64,000 bases of DNA from positions 1-64,000 of the forward strand of contig JBGTBE010000021.1 in assembly GCA_041749535.1 (NCBI GenBank), given 5' to 3'. The translations under genes were made by a program, and so were the position numbers. This document shows, one piece after another, positions 51,515-60,727 of this stretch; positions within the stretch are counted from its first letter, which is position 1; the number at the start of each line of letters is the position of its first letter. The stretch is from JBBQZU01 sp041749535 (GTDB lineage: Bacteria > Bacteroidota > Bacteroidia > Flavobacteriales_D > Cryomorphaceae). The notes under the pieces were generated by a model, which saw only the letters and a list, made by a program, of their open reading frames with translations, had not been told where the DNA came from and searched no databases.

Positions 51515-54500
51515 ATGCAGAAGATAGATACCTCCGTTTCTCCGGTGTTGTGCTTAATGAAAACCGCAAAGTGCTTGTCAATTCTAGGCATCACCCTCTT
51601 TTCAATCGGCAAGCCGGCAACCGCCCAAGTGGTTATCAACGAAGGTTCGAACAAAAACTACCTTATACTGGTCGATGAAGATGATGAATACCACGATTGG
51701 GTGGAGTTGTACAACGCAGGCAATGAGGCTGTGAATCTTTTTGGCTACAGCCTGAGCGACAATCTTGAAAACCCTTCCCAATGGATTTTTCCGTCATCGG
51801 TGTTAGAGCCAGGGGAATATCTGGTGGTTTATTGCAGTGGCAAAGACCGAAAGCCCATCGCTCCTTTTCAGGAGGTATTGGATGTAACCGGATATACGCC
51901 AATCCTTGGATGGAACAGCTTTGCGTTTGATGAAGCCTACGAATGGGATGGCGTTTCCTCTCTGCTCATCAATACCTGTTCATACGTTTCCACAGGCTAC
52001 ACTTTAAACGCTTCTTTTTTACAATCCGAAACTGCCTACCATTCCACGCTTTTTGGTTACCAGGATGGCACCGATGCTGTGTGCGGTGCTGCTTACGGAA
52101 CAAGAGTGAATTTACGTCCAAACATAAGGCTCAACAGTGCTGTAATTGGTTCCGGAGCGATTGTGAATTCACCCACCGACTACCCGGCTCCTTTCGGGAA
52201 TTGGTATTGGGCAGCCAGGCATCAGATGATCATACCTGCAAGTGAGCTTCAAGCTGCAGGATTGACCTCGGGGCCAATCACCAATTTAGCCCTTAGGGTA
52301 ACCAACCCCAATGTCGCAATTACATACGATTATTTCAGAGTTTCCATCAAAATGGTAAACGAAACAGAAGTGAGCACAGCCTTTGCTCCCCTGAACTTTA
52401 ATCTCAACCTGCACAGCAATTTTAAACTCTCCGGTGAAGGTGAAACGGTATACCTTTTTGATACCAACCAAAATTTGCTGAGTGAACTGTATGTAAACGT
52501 AGGCGGATTGGACCAAAGTACCGGTGCTCAACCCGATGGAGGCTTCAGCACATTTTTATTTTCCTCACCTACGCCGGGTGCCAGCAACAACATTTCAGAA
52601 ACCTTTTCGGAATACCTTAGTGCTCCTTCTTTTTCAGTAGAGAGTGGCATTTACACCAACGCGCTCACTGTAGCCATCGCCAATGATAACGGCCCTTCCT
52701 CAACCGTACACTACACCCTTGATGGAAGCGAACCCACACAAGAAGATGCACAATACACTGGCGGAACCATTCCTATTTATTTCTCATCGTCGCTCAAGGC
52801 AAAAGTATTTCAGGGAGGTTACCTGCCCAGCGCAACGGTTGCAGCAAGCTATTTGTTGGGCGTAAACCACCATACACCCATACTTTGCCTTACCACAGGG
52901 CATGAAAACCTCTACGGAAGCACTGGAATATTCGACAATTGGTGGACCGACTGGCAGAGGGCAGCATACGCCGTATATTTTGATGAAGAACAGGAATTGA
53001 TTTTCTCGCAGCCTGCAGGAATTCAGATTGATGGGGGAGCTGGCGGAAGCAGGTCACACCCGCAGCATTCCTTCAGGTTAGAATTGGCCAACTCTGTACT
53101 GGGCGAAAATGCGATTGACTACATGGCCATCCCCAATCGCCCGGAGCGTACCAAGTACAGTAATTTTTATTTCAGGAATGGAAGCAATATGTACCAAACA
53201 TATCCCATCAAGGATGCTGTACAAGTGGAGTGTATGGCAGCCGAAAGCCATTCCTACTATTCATCGTGGCGACCCGTAACTGTTTATATCAATGGGAGTT
53301 ATTTCGGGCTTTATGAGATGCGTGAAAAACTTGACATGGAGTACTTCGAAGAATTAGATAACGCCCATCCGGATTCCACCGATATCCTCTCTCTGAGCTA
53401 TTGGTACGGCGGGGCACTTCGGGCTGTGGAAGGTTCAGTGGATTCCTTTTCTGATTCCTATGAGGATTTTAATGCACTCAATGCCACCACCCAAAATTAC
53501 TGGCAGGAAGCAGACGCGTATTTTGATTTGGAATCATACTGCGATTACATCATAGCTGAATCCTGGATGGCCAATACAGACTGGCCCTGGAACAACATAA
53601 AAATATACCGAAGCAACAAAACGGATTTTCGCTGGCGCTTTGCGGTAATGGATCTTGAAAATGGAATGACTCCTTTTGGCTGGACAGATGCCTACACTGA
53701 CATGATTTCGTACGTGCTCGATGGAGACCAGAACATACCCTACATTAATGTTTTTGTGCAGAGTATAGAAAATGAACAGTTCCGCAAGTACTTCATCAAT
53801 CGCTACGCTGATGTGATGAATACATCCTATCGCAATGAGCGCCTTGAGACTGTCGCAAACGATATGTTTAACCAAACCCTTCTGGAAATGCCAAACCAAT
53901 ACCAGCGCTGGGGAGATCCTTCAAATATCTCCGGGCAAATGCAAGGGTATATTAACAACCACAATTCCTTTCTTCAAGCCCTTTCTTTGCGCACAGAACA
54001 GGTGAGAAATCACATCGAATCCAATTTTGCATTGCTCGATCAGGTGGAAGTTACCCTTGACGTTTTCCCTGAAGGTACCGGTAAGATAAAAATCAGTACC
54101 GTGGTGCCTGGTTCACATCCCTGGACAGGTGTTTATTTTCATGGAAATCCGGTAAGACTCACGGCCTACCCCAATCCGGGTTATGCTTTTGCCTACTGGG
54201 AACCCAATGCCGTCACAGGGCAGGCCCTCGAAGCAGCGTCCATAGAGTTAGACATTAGTAGCAATGCACTTTTCACCGCCGTTTTTGAACCCACAGATGT
54301 AGAAGGGCAATTGCTCATATCCGAAATCAATTTTCACTCTGCAGATTCGCATGACAGTGGTGACTGGATAGAATGTTACAATGCGGGCAATGCACCCCTT
54401 GACCTCAGCATGTGGAAGGTAAAGGATTCAAATCCATGGGACGTGTTTACATGGCCTGAAGGAACCACATTGCTGCCCGGTGAAAGGATTATTTTGGCAT

Positions 54501-55546
54501 CATCGCCCACACTCTTCAGTGAGGTACATCCTGACGTGACCGTATTTGGCTTGCTGGAATTCAACCTCAGTAATTTGGGTGAATCCATCACAGTATTGAA
54601 TGCAATTAATGATACTGTGCAGAGCATAGCATTTACTGACAGCCTGCCATGGCAACCCGCCGCTGACGGCCTTGGGCGTACCCTCGAGTTAAGGGAAAAC
54701 AGTTTGGATAGCAGTCTGCCGGAAAATTGGTTTGCGGGCTGCATCGGTGGCTCACCGGGGTTGGCATACAGCCCATGCGATGAGCCCATCATCATAACAG
54801 AAGTAAACTACAAATCAGCACCTTCTCAGAATGCAGGTGACTGGATAGAGTTGTACAACCCTGCACCAGAAAGTGTTGACCTGGATTCATGGAAACTGCA
54901 GGACAGCCAAAGCGCAAATACCTATACATTTGCTGAAGGCCAATCCATAGCCGCCGGATCGTACCTGGTGGTTTACGCTGATTTAACGGCTTTCAGCAGC
55001 CAACATCCGCAAGTGAACAATGCTGTGGGGCCGGTACTTTTTCAGCTGAGCAGTGCAGGCGAATCAATCTCCCTTTTCGATGCGGGAGGGACCTTGGTTT
55101 ATTCACTCGTTTATGATGAGGCTTTGCCATGGCCCGTTGGAGCCAACGGTGGAGGGTATACACTGGAACTTTTGGATTACCAGGGCATTGCCTGCGATGG
55201 AAGCAACTGGTTTGAAAGTTGCCTCCTGGGATCACCAGGAAGCCCCTACAGTCTTCCATGCCAGTTTACTACCGCTACATTCGATACAGAAACAACCCGG
55301 CTGAACCTATTCCCAAATCCTTCGAGCGGATTGCTACATATAACCGGCGACTTGGGAGTTTTACAGAATTCTGTTAATTCGGAGTTGATCGTTTATAACG
55401 CACTTGGAATGCAAGTGCACAGAAGTTACCACGCTGCCGGAAATGACGGAATTCGCATCGATCTTTCTGACCTTTCTTCGGGCGCTTACCTGGTTTTGCT
55501 CAGAAATGGTGAACAACAATGGAGGTGGAAGTGGTTGGTAGATTGA
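51515..55546 (+). CDS. CotH-domain, lamin-tail multidomain protein with T9SS type A sorting domain
   Basis: The product has 1,343 residues. Order: signal sequence (to about 38); lamin-tail domain 1, split into 39-115 and about 298-358 by an inserted domain (about 120-295, with EAYEWDGVSSLLINTCSY and PFGNWYWAARHQMIIPASEL); chitobiase-C-like domain (about 367-448; VHYTLDGSEPTQEDAQYTG); CotH domain (about 451-837; RSHPQHSFRLEL, VYINGSYFGLYEMREKLD, WMANTDWPWNNIKIYR, RWRFAVMDLENGM); Listeria-Bacteroides-type repeat (about 844-925; YPNPGYAFAYWEP); lamin-tail domains 2 and 3 (about 928-1248); and a type A sorting domain (LNLFPNPSSGLLHITG ... SSGAYLVLLRNGEQ). CotH domains include secretory protein kinases; whether this one is active is open. 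ATG 51515 is preferred to TTG 51509. Confidence 0.88.
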   Translation: MQKIDTSVSPVLCLMKTAKCLSILGITLFSIGKPATAQVVINEGSNKNYLILVDEDDEYHDWVELYNAGNEAVNLFGYSLSDNLENPSQWIFPSSVLEPGEYLVVYCSGKDRKPIAPFQEVLDVTGYTPILGWNSFAFDEAYEWDGVSSLLINTCSYVSTGYTLNASFLQSETAYHSTLFGYQDGTDAVCGAAYGTRVNLRPNIRLNSAVIGSGAIVNSPTDYPAPFGNWYWAARHQMIIPASELQAAGLTSGPITNLALRVTNPNVAITYDYFRVSIKMVNETEVSTAFAPLNFNLNLHSNFKLSGEGETVYLFDTNQNLLSELYVNVGGLDQSTGAQPDGGFSTFLFSSPTPGASNNISETFSEYLSAPSFSVESGIYTNALTVAIANDNGPSSTVHYTLDGSEPTQEDAQYTGGTIPIYFSSSLKAKVFQGGYLPSATVAASYLLGVNHHTPILCLTTGHENLYGSTGIFDNWWTDWQRAAYAVYFDEEQELIFSQPAGIQIDGGAGGSRSHPQHSFRLELANSVLGENAIDYMAIPNRPERTKYSNFYFRNGSNMYQTYPIKDAVQVECMAAESHSYYSSWRPVTVYINGSYFGLYEMREKLDMEYFEELDNAHPDSTDILSLSYWYGGALRAVEGSVDSFSDSYEDFNALNATTQNYWQEADAYFDLESYCDYIIAESWMANTDWPWNNIKIYRSNKTDFRWRFAVMDLENGMTPFGWTDAYTDMISYVLDGDQNIPYINVFVQSIENEQFRKYFINRYADVMNTSYRNERLETVANDMFNQTLLEMPNQYQRWGDPSNISGQMQGYINNHNSFLQALSLRTEQVRNHIESNFALLDQVEVTLDVFPEGTGKIKISTVVPGSHPWTGVYFHGNPVRLTAYPNPGYAFAYWEPNAVTGQALEAASIELDISSNALFTAVFEPTDVEGQLLISEINFHSADSHDSGDWIECYNAGNAPLDLSMWKVKDSNPWDVFTWPEGTTLLPGERIILASSPTLFSEVHPDVTVFGLLEFNLSNLGESITVLNAINDTVQSIAFTDSLPWQPAADGLGRTLELRENSLDSSLPENWFAGCIGGSPGLAYSPCDEPIIITEVNYKSAPSQNAGDWIELYNPAPESVDLDSWKLQDSQSANTYTFAEGQSIAAGSYLVVYADLTAFSSQHPQVNNAVGPVLFQLSSAGESISLFDAGGTLVYSLVYDEALPWPVGANGGGYTLELLDYQGIACDGSNWFESCLLGSPGSPYSLPCQFTTATFDTETTRLNLFPNPSSGLLHITGDLGVLQNSVNSELIVYNALGMQVHRSYHAAGNDGIRIDLSDLSSGAYLVLLRNGEQQWRWKWLVD

Positions 55547-55661
55547 TGTAGATTAAGTTGATATTGCAGGTCACAGCCTACTGTTCAATTTCCTGAATTT
55601 TGCTCAAAGCATCACCTACCTCTTATTCATAAATTGTGGCTCTACAAGACTTACACCCGGC

Positions 55662-56057
55662 TCAACACCCACAAGCCACTTCTGCAATGGGTGCTTCTGC
55701 ATGTATTAGGGTTGCGTTGGGTTCACTCAATGCAAAATGCATACGCACCAGGCGCTCTCCGATACGCTGATCAATGGCATATACCCTCGGTTTCGTATGG
55801 GTTTCGCTTAAGCTAAACCGCACCTTGCCTTCGCGCATGGTTTCGCTTACATGGCTTGTGTCCAGTCCCAGGCATTTCAATTCGCACAGTGCTGCGGGGC
55901 TGTAGGTTAAATCGCTCGAATTTAGTTCCTGGAGCACCCTGTTTTCGGGCAGCCAGGCCGTAAGCACAGACAACCTTTCTTTAAACATAGCTACCACAAG
56001 CAGCACTCCCAAAGTGAGTCCAATTGTATAGGCGCGTAATCTTCTGGCGAAGTTCAT
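55662..56057 (-). CDS. DUF4258-like small exported protein
   Basis: This is a 131-residue protein with one N-terminal hydrophobic helix (about residues 9-25). Features LPENRVLQELNSSDLTYSP, CELKCLGL, EGKVRFSLSETHTKPRVYAI and a terminal VACGC resemble the DUF4258 family of Bacteroidota. Cysteine pairs CELKC and CGC could bind metal or form disulfides. It starts directly at the end of ald (no gap) and is probably cotranscribed with porX-tsaE-ald. Confidence 0.65.
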   Translation of the reverse strand: MNFARRLRAYTIGLTLGVLLVVAMFKERLSVLTAWLPENRVLQELNSSDLTYSPAALCELKCLGLDTSHVSETMREGKVRFSLSETHTKPRVYAIDQRIGERLVRMHFALSEPNATLIHAEAPIAEVACGC

Positions 56058-57278
56058 TTAAAAAGCAGCAAAAAGTAAGTCAATATCTTTAAATGGCAGG
56101 TTGAAAGCTTCACCCAGGTTTTCGTTGGTGAGGGTGCCGTTGTACAGGTACACGCCGTGGCGGAATCCCTTGTGTTTTTTGATAAGGCTGGCACAGCCGC
56201 CCTCCTTGCCAATGTCGATGATGAGTGGCGTAAATATGTTGCTAAGGGCTATGGATGCCGTGCGGCTTACCCGCGAGGCTACGTTGGGCACGCAGTAGTG
56301 CACCACACCGTACTTGCGGAATACCGGGTGGGTGTGGTTGGTAACCTCAGAAGTTTCAAAACATCCCCCTTTGTCTATGCTGATATCTACTATTACAGAA
56401 CCTTCTTTCATATCGCGCACCATTGCTTCCGACACCACAGTGGGAGTGCGGCCTTCGTCGGTACGAAGGGCACCGATTACCACATCTGCATTTTGCAGGG
56501 CTCTTTTTAATTCTTCAGGCTGTATTACCGATGTATATATTCTCTGGCCTACAGCATTCTGCAACCTTCTGAGTCTGTAAATGCTGAAGTCGAATACTTT
56601 TACCATTGCACCCAGACCCAAGGCAGCGCGGGTGGCATATTCAGCCACTGTGCCAGCGCCGATTACCACTACCTCGGTAGGCGCCACACCACTGATGCCT
56701 CCAAACATAAGGCCCTGCCCGGCACCGCCCTTGCTGAGATACTCAGCGGCGATTACTACGGCTGCATTTCCGGCAATTTCGCCCATGGCCCGCACTACAG
56801 GGTATATGCCTTCTTCGTCCTGCACATAATCCCAGGCTATGGCTGAGATTTTTTTCTCCATCAATTTGCGCAGGGTGTCGCGTGGCTGCACGCTGAGCTG
56901 AAGGGCTGAGAACAACGTTTGCTTGTGCCCCATCATCGCAATTTCCTCATGGCTCGGAGGCGCCACCTTCAGCACGAGGTCACATTGAAAAACTTCTTTC
57001 CTGTCGTAGGCAATTTTAGCCCCAGCTTCGCTGTAGAGCCTGTCGTCGAAATGGGCATTTTTACCTGCATTCGATTCCACGATAATTTCATGACCGTGGT
57101 TTACCAGCACCGCTACCGCATCGGGGGTAAGGGCCACCCTGTTTTCCTGGTACGATGTTTCGCAGGGGATGCCTATTTGGAGCTGTTTCCCTCGGGTACT
57201 TACAGGCTGCAACTCTTCGAGTGGTTGCAATGCGGCCTGTCGGGCTAAGGCTTTCAAGGCTTCTTTGGAGCTGATCAT
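56058..57278 (-). CDS. ald: Alanine dehydrogenase / PNT-alpha family enzyme
   Basis: The product has 406 residues. The N-terminal alanine dehydrogenase domain has GIPCETSYQENRVALTPDAV and ESNAGKNAHFDDRLY, with a pyruvate/alanine-site Lys in VLKVAPPS. The NAD-binding domain has VVVIGAGTVAEYATRAALGLGA (Rossmann loop) and DISIDKGGCFETS. The enzyme interconverts L-alanine and pyruvate plus ammonia using NAD. A PntA-type transhydrogenase role is unlikely because the membrane segments are absent. ATG 57278 starts a normal N-terminus; the extension to 57329 overlaps tsaE and is not family-like. Confidence 0.9.
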   Translation of the reverse strand: MISSKEALKALARQAALQPLEELQPVSTRGKQLQIGIPCETSYQENRVALTPDAVAVLVNHGHEIIVESNAGKNAHFDDRLYSEAGAKIAYDRKEVFQCDLVLKVAPPSHEEIAMMGHKQTLFSALQLSVQPRDTLRKLMEKKISAIAWDYVQDEEGIYPVVRAMGEIAGNAAVVIAAEYLSKGGAGQGLMFGGISGVAPTEVVVIGAGTVAEYATRAALGLGAMVKVFDFSIYRLRRLQNAVGQRIYTSVIQPEELKRALQNADVVIGALRTDEGRTPTVVSEAMVRDMKEGSVIVDISIDKGGCFETSEVTNHTHPVFRKYGVVHYCVPNVASRVSRTASIALSNIFTPLIIDIGKEGGCASLIKKHKGFRHGVYLYNGTLTNENLGEAFNLPFKDIDLLFAAF

Positions 57279-57325
57279 GGGGGAGTATTGGTTTCCTTGC
57301 AGGCTTGAAAATACGAATTTCGCAT

Positions 57326-57769
57326 TCACGAAAGGTATTCTACAATTATTTTTCTGTTTTTTCTGTTTTTTACTTCCCCATCCTCAATTTCATTCAAGCG
57401 CACCTTCACAGTATCATCGGGGAGCAATGCCTCAACCCTTTCGGGCCATTCAAGAAAGCAATAGTCACCACTGAAGAAGTACGTTTCATACCCGATATCG
57501 TATGCTTCTTCAATATTTTCGATACGGTAAAAATCAAAGTGATAGAGTGGATCCCCATGTCCCGAAAGGTATTCATTTACCAACCCGAAAGTGGGGCTGT
57601 GAATGTGATCGGTGCAGCCAAGTGCTTTCGCAAAATGGGCAATTAGGGTGGTTTTGCCTGCCCCCATACATCCATAAAAAGCGAAAAGCCGGGAAGGTCC
57701 GGCCAGGCGCAATATGGACGCTGCTACCGATGGAAGGTCGCTTAGTCCAGCTTCATAAACTGACACCAT
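57326..57769 (-). CDS. tsaE: tRNA threonylcarbamoyladenosine biosynthesis ATPase TsaE
   Basis: This 147-residue P-loop protein has Walker A GCMGAGKTTL (residues 33-42), HSPTFGLVNEY, the FDFYRIENIEEAYDIGYETYF segment and FLEWPERVEALLP, the standard TsaE set. It powers the TsaBDE complex that makes t6A37 on tRNAs reading ANN codons. It begins one base after the porX stop. The basic run VKNRKNRKIIVEYLS ends the protein. Confidence 0.95.
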   Translation of the reverse strand: MVSVYEAGLSDLPSVAASILRLAGPSRLFAFYGCMGAGKTTLIAHFAKALGCTDHIHSPTFGLVNEYLSGHGDPLYHFDFYRIENIEEAYDIGYETYFFSGDYCFLEWPERVEALLPDDTVKVRLNEIEDGEVKNRKNRKIIVEYLS

Positions 57770-59317
57770 TTACTTTGGGCTAAGTACCGCAAATGGAATA
57801 AGCACTTCTTCGAGTGATATGCCTCCGTGCTGATAGGTATCGCGGTAGTGTTGTACAAACTGATTGTAATTGTTTGGATAAACGAAGTATTGCTTATCGC
57901 GTGCAAAGATATAGCTTGTACTCATATTCAGCTTTGGCAAAAAGGCGTGCTCAGGCTTGGCAATGGAGAATACTTCCTTAGGGTCGTAGTTCAAGTTGCG
58001 GCCCTGCTTGTAGCGCAGGTTGGTGCTGGAGTTTCGGTCGCCAATCACCTTTACGGCGTCTTTCACCTGCACAGTGCCGTGGTCGGTGGTGATGACCACC
58101 TGACATCCTTTGTCTGCGGCGTGTTCTATGATGGTTTTGAGTGGGGAGTGTTCAAACCAGCTTTGGGTGAGTGAGCGGTATGCGCTGTCGTTTTCGGCCA
58201 GTTCGCGAATTACCTCCATATCGGTGCGGGCGTGGGAGAGCATGTCCACAAAATTGTACACAATCACGTTGAGCTGGTTTTGCAACAAATTCGAAATGTT
58301 GTCGGCCAACTTGCGGCCCGCTTCGAGCCTGGTGATCTTGTTGTAGCTGAATTTGATGTTTTTTCCCAGTCTCTTTAGCTGATGTCCGAGCAACTCTTCC
58401 TCGTGCATGTTTTTGCCTCCATCATCATCATCATCCACCCACAGCTTGGGGTACAGTTTCTGAATCTCGCTCGGCATCAAGCCGGCGAAGAGTGCGTTGC
58501 GTGCGTATTGGGTCGCGGTGGGCAGGATGCTGTAAAATATTTCCTCGCTATCCACAGTAAATTTCTCCCTGAGAGCGGGCTCTATCATTTTCCATTGATC
58601 ATAGCGCAGGTTGTCAATCACTATCATGAACAGGGGTTTCTCACCCAGCAGGGGCACTACTTTTTGTTTGATGAGTTGGTGCGACATGAGGGGTGTGTCG
58701 TCCGATGTGCCGTTCAACCAATTCGTATAATTCTGAGATAGAAATTTTGCGAAGTAGGCATTGGCTTCGTTCTTCTGCATTTCGAGCACTTCTTCCATCA
58801 CACCTTCACCACCGGCTTCCAGTTCCAGCTCCCAGTACACCAGTTTGCGGTACACGTCTTTCCAGTCGTCCGTGTCGAGCCGATCACTAAGGGCCATCCC
58901 TATGTTGCGGAAGGCGGCCTGGTAGTTGGAAGTGGTTTTTTCGCTTATGAGTTTTTTGTTGTCAAGGTTCTTCTTTACCGAAAGAAGTATCTGATTTGGG
59001 TTTACAGGTTTTATGAGGTAGTCAGAGATTTTGGAACCTATGGCCTCTTCCATGATACTCTCTTCTTCGCTCTTGGTAATCATGATTACAGGTACGAGCG
59101 GTTTGCTGGCTTTTATGCGGCTCAACGTCTCCAGCCCTGATAGTCCTGGCATATTTTCGTCTAGAAAAACGATATCGAAATTCTGTGACTCAGCCAGTTC
59201 TGCGGCATCCATCCCATTGTTTACCGTGGTTACATCATAGCCCTTGTCGCGCAAAAAGAGAATGTGTGGTTTAAGGAGGTCTATTTCGTCGTCGGCCCAG
59301 AGTATTTTTGTTGGCAT
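57770..59317 (-). CDS. porX: T9SS regulator PorX: receiver plus PglZ (alkaline-phosphatase-like) domain
   Basis: The product has 515 residues. The receiver domain (1-120) has D9/D10, phosphoacceptor D53 (FLDENMPG), T81 and K103. A helical linker follows, then a PglZ domain (about 200-515) with FMIVIDNLRYDQWK (metal-binding Asp), PTATQYARNALFAG (nucleophile Thr region), VYNFVDMLSHAR and VITTDHGTV. This combination is that of PorX, the response regulator that with PorY and SigP controls type IX secretion genes; the family effector acts on nucleotide-like substrates. An unusual run of five Asp residues (WVDDDDDGGKN) is encoded around 58425-58440. No PorY kinase is adjacent. It is first in porX-tsaE-ald-DUF4258. 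Confidence 0.93.
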   Translation of the reverse strand: MPTKILWADDEIDLLKPHILFLRDKGYDVTTVNNGMDAAELAESQNFDIVFLDENMPGLSGLETLSRIKASKPLVPVIMITKSEEESIMEEAIGSKISDYLIKPVNPNQILLSVKKNLDNKKLISEKTTSNYQAAFRNIGMALSDRLDTDDWKDVYRKLVYWELELEAGGEGVMEEVLEMQKNEANAYFAKFLSQNYTNWLNGTSDDTPLMSHQLIKQKVVPLLGEKPLFMIVIDNLRYDQWKMIEPALREKFTVDSEEIFYSILPTATQYARNALFAGLMPSEIQKLYPKLWVDDDDDGGKNMHEEELLGHQLKRLGKNIKFSYNKITRLEAGRKLADNISNLLQNQLNVIVYNFVDMLSHARTDMEVIRELAENDSAYRSLTQSWFEHSPLKTIIEHAADKGCQVVITTDHGTVQVKDAVKVIGDRNSSTNLRYKQGRNLNYDPKEVFSIAKPEHAFLPKLNMSTSYIFARDKQYFVYPNNYNQFVQHYRDTYQHGGISLEEVLIPFAVLSPK

Positions 59318-59359
59318 AGTGGTATGGTGCAGGTTAGGATGGCAAGTGCCAAAATGGTT

Positions 59360-59367
59360 TACTTTTG
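59360..59367 (+). promoter_or_regulatory. -7 element TACTTTTG upstream of the HD gene
   Basis: This is an exact TAnnTTTG match 56 bp before the TTG start at 59424, in the region divergent to porX. Confidence 0.45.
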
Positions 59368-59423
59368 CACGAGTATAAACAAAAATCGCACTCTTTTAGT
59401 GTGCTTTTAGCAAAAACTGTGAA

Positions 59424-60683
59424 TTGAATCAGGATGAGAACCCTTCCGCCAAGCGCAAGATTCTAAACGATCCCGTGTACGGGTTCATTACCTTGCAAGA
59501 CCCTGTGGTTTTTGCCATCATTGAGCATCCATGGTTTCAAAGGCTCCGGCGCATTAAGCAGGTGGGCATGAGCCATTTGGTGTACCCAGGCGCTTTGCAC
59601 ACCCGTTTTCACCACGCCCTTGGTGCCATGCACCTTATGAGCCTGGCCATCGATTCTCTCAGGGAGAAAGGCATCACAATTACCAGGGAAGAAGAGCAGG
59701 GTGCCCTTGTGGCCATCCTCTTGCACGACATTGGCCACGGACCCTTCTCACACAGCCTGGAGTACAGCCTGGTGCGCAATGTAAACCACGAAGTTATTTC
59801 AGGTATTTTCATGGAGCGTCTCAATACGGAACTCGGTGGTGCACTCAATACGGGTATTGATATTTTCTACAACCGCCATCCAAAATTTTTTCTGCACCAA
59901 CTCGTGAGCAGTCAGCTCGATATGGACAGGCTGGATTACCTCTCCCGCGACAGCTTCTACACAGGGGTTTCTGAAGGTGTGGTGAGCAATCAGCGCATCA
60001 TCAAGATGCTCCATGTGCACGATGGGCGTTTGGTAGTAGAAGAGAAAGGGATATACTCCATAGAGAAGTTTATAGTTGCCCGCAGGCTGATGTACTGGCA
60101 GGTGTACTTACACAAAACAGTGGTGGCTGCAGAGAAATTGCTTATCAACATCCTGCGGCGTGCCCGTCACCTCGCCGGCGAAGGTGAAGCGCTTTTCGCA
60201 TCACCTGCACTTTCATTCTTTCTGCGCAACGACCTCACCCGCGATGCATTTCAATCTGATCCGGATGTGCTGCAGCGCTTTGCATCTCTCGATGATTTTG
60301 ACATTATGGGCGCCATTAAGGTGTGGCAAAGCCACAGTGACGGCATTTTGTCCGACCTCTGCACAAGTCTTGTGAACCGAAGGCTTCCGGCGGTGCTGGT
60401 AAGCAGAATCCCATTTCCCGAAAAGGAAGTTCAAAAATTGAGAGCGCAAACCAAGGAAAACCTACATCTTAATGAGGATACGCTCGCATACTACTTCGAG
60501 GCAGACACCATTACGAACCACGCGTACGTGCCAGACAATGACCGCATTTTTATTCTTATGAAATCAGGCGAGCTCACCGATCTTGCCGAGGCATCTGACA
60601 ACCACAGTTTGCGCTCTCAGACCGAAGCAGTGAATAAGTATGTAATCTATTTGCCAAAAGATATTGCTGCAAAGAGGCGCTGA
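59424..60683 (+). CDS. HD-domain phosphohydrolase (dNTPase-like)
   Basis: The product has 419 residues. DPVYGFITLQDPVVFAIIEHPWFQRLRRIKQVG, HTRFHHALGAMHLM, ILLHDIGHGPFSHSLE and SSQLDMDRLDYLSRD supply the H...HD...D metal ligands of the HD superfamily, in the order seen in the SAMHD1/dGTPase-like branch. It may hydrolyse (deoxy)nucleotides. The start is TTG 59424 (MNQDENPSAKRK); no in-frame ATG gives a better N-terminus. It is divergent from porX. Confidence 0.88.
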   Translation: MNQDENPSAKRKILNDPVYGFITLQDPVVFAIIEHPWFQRLRRIKQVGMSHLVYPGALHTRFHHALGAMHLMSLAIDSLREKGITITREEEQGALVAILLHDIGHGPFSHSLEYSLVRNVNHEVISGIFMERLNTELGGALNTGIDIFYNRHPKFFLHQLVSSQLDMDRLDYLSRDSFYTGVSEGVVSNQRIIKMLHVHDGRLVVEEKGIYSIEKFIVARRLMYWQVYLHKTVVAAEKLLINILRRARHLAGEGEALFASPALSFFLRNDLTRDAFQSDPDVLQRFASLDDFDIMGAIKVWQSHSDGILSDLCTSLVNRRLPAVLVSRIPFPEKEVQKLRAQTKENLHLNEDTLAYYFEADTITNHAYVPDNDRIFILMKSGELTDLAEASDNHSLRSQTEAVNKYVIYLPKDIAAKRR

Positions 60684-60714
60684 ATCGAATCCACTTTTGG
60701 GCAGTACTTTTTTC

Positions 60715-60722
60715 TATATTTG
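60715..60722 (+). promoter_or_regulatory. -7 element TATATTTG immediately upstream of lpxD
   Basis: This is an exact TAnnTTTG match ending 5 bp before the lpxD ATG. If active it drives the lipid A operon with an almost leaderless mRNA. Confidence 0.5.
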
Positions 60723-60727
60723 GCAGA

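Noticed and set aside
58420..58440. ATC/GAT trinucleotide run
   Set aside because: It encodes the acidic run WVDDDDDGG inside porX and shows no sign of a microsatellite beyond the coding need.
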